From Meridianimarinicoccus sp. MJW13 (GTDB lineage: Bacteria; Pseudomonadota; Alphaproteobacteria; Rhodobacterales; Rhodobacteraceae): 64,000 bases of DNA. The notes under the pieces were generated by a model. That model made no database searches. It was not told the origin of the DNA and worked only from the letters and a program-made list of their open reading frames with translations. Shown piece by piece: positions 59,842 through 64,000 of this stretch. Made by a program: the position numbers and the translations under genes. How positions within the stretch are numbered: the stretch's first letter is position 1; every line of letters starts with the position of its first letter. The stretch lies in assembly GCF_014901205.1 (NCBI RefSeq), contig NZ_JACNMU010000003.1, positions 248,001 through 312,000 on the forward strand, in the 5' to 3' direction.

Positions 59842-61163
59842 CAAAGCCGCCCGAAAAAACCAAGATCGTCCGCAAGCTGCGCTGCGCGGTCTACACCCGC
59901 AAATCCTCCGAGGAAGGGCTGGAGCAGGAGTTCAACTCGCTCCACGCCCAGCGAGAGGCCTGCGAGGCGTACATAGCCAGCCAGCGCTCCGAGGGCTGGG
60001 TGCTTGTCCGCGATCAGTATGACGACGGTGGTATCTCGGGCGGCACGTTGGAACGCCCGGGATTGACGCGCCTGCTGGAGGACATCGAGGACGGGCTGGT
60101 CGACGTGGTGGTGGTCTACAAGATCGACCGCCTCAGCCGCTCGCTGGCGGATTTCGCCAAGCTGGTGGAGGTGTTCGACCGGAACGGCGTAACCTTCGTG
60201 TCGGTCACGCAGAGCTTCAACACGACCACGTCGATGGGGCGGCTGACGCTGAACATCCTGCTGTCCTTCGCCCAGTTCGAGCGGGAGGTGACGGCCGAGC
60301 GCATCCGCGACAAGGTCGCCGCCAGCCGGAAGAAGGGGATGTGGATGGGTGGAGTGCCACCCTACGGCTACCGGGTGGAAAACCGCAAACTGCTGGTGGA
60401 CGAGGAAGCCGCCGCGCACGTCCGCTGGATCTTCGCCAGATTCTCGGAGATCGGGTCCTGCACGGAACTGGCGCGGGAGGTTGGCGTACGCGGGATCCGG
60501 ACGCCGCGCGGCAACCGGATAGACAAGAAATACATCTATCGGATGCTCAGCAACCGCGCCTACATCGGCGAGGCGGTCCACAAGGGCGACAGCTATCCCG
60601 GCGAGCACGACGCCATCATCGACCGCGAGATATGGGACCGCGCCCACGCCATCCTGCAGGAGAGCCCCCGCAAGAGGGCCGCCCGCACCCGCGCCGAGAC
60701 GCCCGCGCTGCTGAAAGGGCTGCTGTTCGGGCCGGACGGCGCCGCCTTCTCGCCGACGCACACCCGAAAGGGCGACCGGCTGTACCGCTACTACGTCAGC
60801 CAGACGGTGCTGAAGCACGGTGCCGGGTCGTGCCCGATCGGTCGTGTGCCCGCAGGCGAGATCGAAGCGGCTGTCATCGACCAGCTGCGGACTGTGTTCC
60901 GCCAGCCCGAGATCGTGGCGGGCACGTGGAAGGTCGCGCGCGCTCACGCCGACGACATCACCGAAGCCGACGCTCGCAGGGCCCTGCAGCAGCTCGACCC
61001 ACTTTGGGACGAACTCTTCCCCGCCGAGCAGGCCCGCATCGTGGCGCTGCTGGTCGAGCGCGTCGACATCGGCGTGGATGGCTTGAACGTCCGGCTACGG
61101 GTGGACGGCCTTCGTGGCCTCACGCGCGAGTTTCTGGCCGGCGAAATCGAGGCCGCAGCATGA
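59838..61163 (+). CDS. Large serine recombinase (integrase)
   Basis: A 441-aa site-specific recombinase. The N-terminal resolvase domain has the nucleophile motif YTRKSS (Ser about 23), VYKIDRLSRSLADF and LLSFAQFEREVTAERIRDK. The recombinase domain (PPYGYRVENRKL..., GIRTPRGNRIDKKYIYRMLSNRAYIGE) and a zinc-ribbon-like C-terminal region follow. This enzyme likely integrated the prophage. It overlaps DUF2924 upstream and the HTH gene downstream by 4 bases each. Confidence 0.95.
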   Translation: MTKPPEKTKIVRKLRCAVYTRKSSEEGLEQEFNSLHAQREACEAYIASQRSEGWVLVRDQYDDGGISGGTLERPGLTRLLEDIEDGLVDVVVVYKIDRLSRSLADFAKLVEVFDRNGVTFVSVTQSFNTTTSMGRLTLNILLSFAQFEREVTAERIRDKVAASRKKGMWMGGVPPYGYRVENRKLLVDEEAAAHVRWIFARFSEIGSCTELAREVGVRGIRTPRGNRIDKKYIYRMLSNRAYIGEAVHKGDSYPGEHDAIIDREIWDRAHAILQESPRKRAARTRAETPALLKGLLFGPDGAAFSPTHTRKGDRLYRYYVSQTVLKHGAGSCPIGRVPAGEIEAAVIDQLRTVFRQPEIVAGTWKVARAHADDITEADARRALQQLDPLWDELFPAEQARIVALLVERVDIGVDGLNVRLRVDGLRGLTREFLAGEIEAAA

Positions 61164-61543
61164 CACTCGGCGCACCGATCCCCGACACCGTGACGCTCCA
61201 CGTCCCATTTCGCGTCGCGAAGCGCGGTGGGCGGAAGGAGATGCAGATGCCGGACGGTGCCGTGCAGCCGCGCCGGACCGAAAACACGCTGATCAAGGCT
61301 CTGGCGCGCGCGTTCCGATGGAAGCGGATGTTGGAGTCGGGTGAGTACGCAACAATCGCCGAGCTCGCGGATCGCGAAGGCATCGCGCTCTCCTACATGA
61401 CGCGCGTCCTGCGCCTGACACTGCTCGCGCCCGACATCGTTGAGGCGATCTTGGACGGCAGGCAGCGGCCAGAGGTAACGTTGGCGCGGATGTTGGAGCC
61501 ATTTTCAATGGGGTGGATCGAGCAGCTACAGAACCTCACCTGA
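61160..61543 (+). CDS. Small HTH protein downstream of the integrase
   Basis: A 127-aa protein with a helix-turn-helix (YATIAELADREGIALSYMTRVLRLTLLAPDIVEAILDGRQ) similar to ParB/KorB-type DNA-binding segments. The start overlaps the recombinase stop. It is regularly found next to serine recombinases; it may act as directionality factor or repressor. Last prophage gene on the right. Confidence 0.78.
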   Translation: MTLGAPIPDTVTLHVPFRVAKRGGRKEMQMPDGAVQPRRTENTLIKALARAFRWKRMLESGEYATIAELADREGIALSYMTRVLRLTLLAPDIVEAILDGRQRPEVTLARMLEPFSMGWIEQLQNLT

Positions 61544-61684
61544 TTGCCGTGGCAGCCTCCGACGAGATGGCAGCTTTCTGAAGCTGCCAGATCCCAGCTG
61601 GACGACCGAATTTATGGCTTGAAGCGGACATCGACCAGGTGGTGGTCGAGCGGCCACTCTGAGCAGCGGCTCGAGCTGCGGGTT

Positions 61685-64000
61685 TTATTCAATCGCATCG
61701 ATCTCCGCTTGATCGAGTCGGATGCGTAGCAAGCTGACCAGCAGCATCAGTTCCGCGACCTCGCGACCATTCATGGCCGAATGCGAGGCGTCAATGTAGT
61801 TCATCTCGCCGAAGCGGATCTCATCAATGCAATTCGCAGCCGCTTCCGCCAGGTCGGTGCCCAGCAGTGCGGTCAATGAGGCCAGTTCGTCACGTCCGCT
61901 TGCGAGTTGATCTTCAAGCGCTGCACGCGCATCGATCTCTGCACTCGGCCGACCGTCGATGCCAAGGCTGAGGTGGTCCATTGACTGCAGTGAAGCAGCG
62001 GATGCAGCGACGGCGTCGAACAAGGCGGAAGCGATCGGCATGAAGGCCGGCATCCCGAGGCGGGCAGGCCATTCCGCGGCACGGTCGAAGAGGTTGACCA
62101 TGAGACTGTGGCCCGACTTGCCCCAGGTCGGTGCGAGGCGGCCTCCAATCACCGGGATGGCGGTGACGTTCATATATTCGTGGGCGGCGGCGCGGGCAGC
62201 GTTAGCCGCGACGTCGAAAACCTCAAGCTCTTCGAGACTGTCGATCGGGATCAGCACGGCCATCTCGCTCGGCGGCCAGGGAACGATCGCGTCCGTTGCC
62301 TCGAGCGCTCGGACCTGCGCCGTGATACCTTGGTCGGCGAGAGCATCCCTCAGCTCGTTCGCGAAACGAGTGCGACCGGCGCCCATTGCAGCAGCGAAGC
62401 GGGTGCCGATGAGGCGCAACGCGTTGTTCGGCCGCGCCTGACCAATCAAGGCGCGGTGCTTCAACGAAGGAGGGTAGGTCCCGCCAGCTACATCGCCGGC
62501 AATATTCCTGATCGCCACGAGCATCTCCCGCAACCTACCGAGCGACGCTGGGGGGCCACCGATCAGATGCCAGGGCTCGTTCGCATAGGCGTTGTCGACG
62601 TTGTCTATCAACGAGGCCATCCAGCCAATGAAGGCCGGTGCTCCGTTCGGCAGTTGATGGAAGCGGCGAATTACGTCGGTGCTCGCCGAGAAAAGAACGT
62701 TCTGAAGCGGCGTGACGTGAACCCCCTGCGTGTCCTTTTCTGCACCGACGGCTACCACGTTCGGCGGAGTGAGTTCGCGCGCGGCATCGTGAACGGCATT
62801 CGCGGAGGTGAGCTGGGCGTTTACCACGCTCTTGCCGATCAGGATCGTGTTGATGATGCGCTGTAGTGCCGGGACAAGTCGGTCGAGTAGCTGTGAGGCA
62901 GCCGCGAGATAAGCCGTCTGGCTCGTCGTCGCGATGCGTGCTCCGATGGTCTCGCCCCAGAGACGGTTCCACGCCGGCAGCGCTGCCGGAGGTAGGTTGG
63001 CGCGGGGTATCCGTTTCTCGGCAAGGTTATGGCCTGCGAAACTTGCGAGCTCTCCGTTAGGAAGAATCGCCGACGAGGCGGCAACGTCGGATCGAGGGGA
63101 CAGGGCAAGCGCCGCTTCGCAGAGCCGCACGACCTCGTCGTGGGCGTTGTCGGCGCCGGGGATGCCGAGGTGGTAGTGGTCGACTCGTATCAAGCTTCCT
63201 TCCGGTGCATCCTCCAACAAGGGCTGGACCGCCCAAGGGATCTCAGAGGGTATGCGGGCGATCAACGCTTCTGCGCCGGCGGCGTCGACCCAGGCGACTG
63301 CCCGTTCGCGATCGATGGCCGCCAGCGAGCCTAGCAATCGCACTACCGGATCGAACGGTGCCCCGAGAAGGTCCGCAGGCCTGGATGTCAGCGCGTCAGC
63401 GAGTTTGGGGTGGAGAGGCAAGCCCATCAGAGCCGACAGCAACTGATCCAGTCCTACGACATCGGCCACGGGCGTGATCACGGCGGCCAAGGTGCTTTGG
63501 GGCAGCGCTTCAAGCAAAGCCGTGCGCGGATCGTTGACATACTCCTCGCGTAGCTCGGCGAGCCGAGCTCCAGCCTCCGTCGCGCGCGCTAGATTCTCGT
63601 TAATGCCGGAGAGCGAGGTGCCAGCGAAGCTCAGCATCATCGCGGTACCGATCTGCGTTGCCGGAAGCGCCCGAACCTCGGGAGTCTCGAGCCACAGGTC
63701 GACCGCTGTCGCGATCCGAACGGTTCCGAACCCGCGCAAGGCGGCCGAAAGGGTAGCAATGCTAGGGCTCTGCCGAATGTACTCGGCAACAATCCCCACA
63801 GCGTCTGCCGTCGATACGCCCCGGTGGCGCACGGAGTCAGCGATCAGTTGCTCGACGTTCGCAGCGGGCACCGAGCGCACCGCCTGTGCAAAGGTGTCAC
63901 TAATGAAGGGTGGTACATTACGGTGCGTAAGACGGACGAGTTCGGCGGAGCGAAGCTGGTGTAGGCCTGTGAGGAGGCTGTCCCCACCGTCGCGCACAAG
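61685..64000 (-). CDS. Large unrecognised protein, 5' end beyond the window
   Basis: At least 770 aa of a minus-strand gene whose frame runs off the right edge (an in-frame GTG at 63997 is not a credible start). The visible part is mostly helical, Ala/Leu-rich, with short motifs such as GMPAFMPIASALFDAV and a C-terminal VAELMLLVSLLRIRLDQAEIDAIE. No Walker, nuclease or membrane motif was found in this part. It may be the C-terminal region of a large helicase or NTPase, possibly defence-related; unresolved. Confidence 0.7.
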   Translation of the reverse strand, partial: LVRDGGDSLLTGLHQLRSAELVRLTHRNVPPFISDTFAQAVRSVPAANVEQLIADSVRHRGVSTADAVGIVAEYIRQSPSIATLSAALRGFGTVRIATAVDLWLETPEVRALPATQIGTAMMLSFAGTSLSGINENLARATEAGARLAELREEYVNDPRTALLEALPQSTLAAVITPVADVVGLDQLLSALMGLPLHPKLADALTSRPADLLGAPFDPVVRLLGSLAAIDRERAVAWVDAAGAEALIARIPSEIPWAVQPLLEDAPEGSLIRVDHYHLGIPGADNAHDEVVRLCEAALALSPRSDVAASSAILPNGELASFAGHNLAEKRIPRANLPPAALPAWNRLWGETIGARIATTSQTAYLAAASQLLDRLVPALQRIINTILIGKSVVNAQLTSANAVHDAARELTPPNVVAVGAEKDTQGVHVTPLQNVLFSASTDVIRRFHQLPNGAPAFIGWMASLIDNVDNAYANEPWHLIGGPPASLGRLREMLVAIRNIAGDVAGGTYPPSLKHRALIGQARPNNALRLIGTRFAAAMGAGRTRFANELRDALADQGITAQVRALEATDAIVPWPPSEMAVLIPIDSLEELEVFDVAANAARAAAHEYMNVTAIPVIGGRLAPTWGKSGHSLMVNLFDRAAEWPARLGMPAFMPIASALFDAVAASAASLQSMDHLSLGIDGRPSAEIDARAALEDQLASGRDELASLTALLGTDLAEAAANCIDEIRFGEMNYIDASHSAMNGREVAELMLLVSLLRIRLDQAEIDAIE

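Larger units (their letters stand above)
16720..61620. mobile_element. Siphovirus-type prophage with GTA-like tail and serine integrase (approximate limits)
   Basis: About 45 kb of phage genes bounded by the AraC gene on the left and the end of the serine recombinase/HTH genes on the right. Packaging, head, tail, lysis, replication, recombination and integration modules are all represented and structural genes look intact. Left limit is placed after the AraC stop because a small phage ORF runs into antisense AraC sequence there. Right limit is placed between the HTH gene (ends 61543) and the unrelated minus-strand gene ending at 61685. No attachment-site direct repeat could be seen by eye; large serine recombinases often use very short cores. 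Head genes are lambda/GpA-like and tail genes GTA-like, so it is mosaic. Confidence 0.85.

Noticed and set aside
16700-61700. Search for a direct-repeat attachment core at both prophage ends
   Set aside because: No shared run longer than expected by chance was seen by eye between 16700-16760 and 61544-61684; serine integrase cores can be 2-3 bases.

Overview
The window is high-GC alphaproteobacterial DNA, most likely from a member of the Rhodobacterales. The structural genes resemble gene-transfer-agent (GTA) tail modules of that order, and DUF2793, DUF6441, DUF6362, DUF6511, DUF7220 and DUF3489 proteins occur together. No rRNA, tRNA or CRISPR array was seen. Family names come from reading the translated proteins; no database search was run.

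Layout. (1) 1-6280: a type I restriction-modification operon, hsdR (5' cut by the window edge)-hsdS-DUF932 gene-hsdM, with overlapping genes. (2) 6819-15499, minus strand: a chromosomal catabolic or envelope cluster of two D-aminoacylase-like amidohydrolases, a 44-codon leader-like ORF coupled to a class A beta-lactamase-like serine hydrolase, a third amidohydrolase, and an ABC exporter (ATPase, FtsX-like permease with a His/Asp-rich loop, DUF3299 protein). A divergent AraC-type regulator (15675-16700) probably controls it. (3) About 16.7-61.6 kb: one large, apparently near-complete siphovirus-type prophage. (4) 61685-64000: the 3' part of a large protein I do not recognise.

Prophage, in order of late transcription (minus strand): small and large (GpA) terminase, gpW-like joiner, lambda-type portal, prohead protease/capsid fusion, DUF2190 decoration protein, head-tail joining proteins, then a cargo pair on the opposite strand (methyltransferase and nitrilase). 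The tail module follows: tail completion protein, tail tube, a tail assembly chaperone with an A-AAA-AAC frameshift site, tape measure and GTA-like tail-tip genes. A compact lysis cassette (holin candidate, GH24 endolysin, overlapping Rz/Rz1-like spanins) sits inside the tail module. The right half carries two plus-strand genes, a second cargo pair (LysR regulator and cupin), two DNA methyltransferases, and a replication/recombination block: RuvC-like resolvase, primase-helicase, Cas4-like nuclease, DEAD helicase, Sak4-like ATPase, and a sigma-like protein. An accessory island follows (AT-rich DUF3800 gene plus an unrecognised two-gene module), then DUF2924, a large serine recombinase and a small HTH protein.

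The observations most worth following up are: the frameshifted tail chaperone with a CxxC-x9-CxxC extension; the DUF3800 and 413-aa/316-aa island next to the integrase; the nitrilase/methyltransferase and LysR/cupin cargo inside the prophage; iteron-like repeats beside the primase-helicase; and the beta-lactamase with an abnormal omega loop inside a D-aminoacylase-type cluster.
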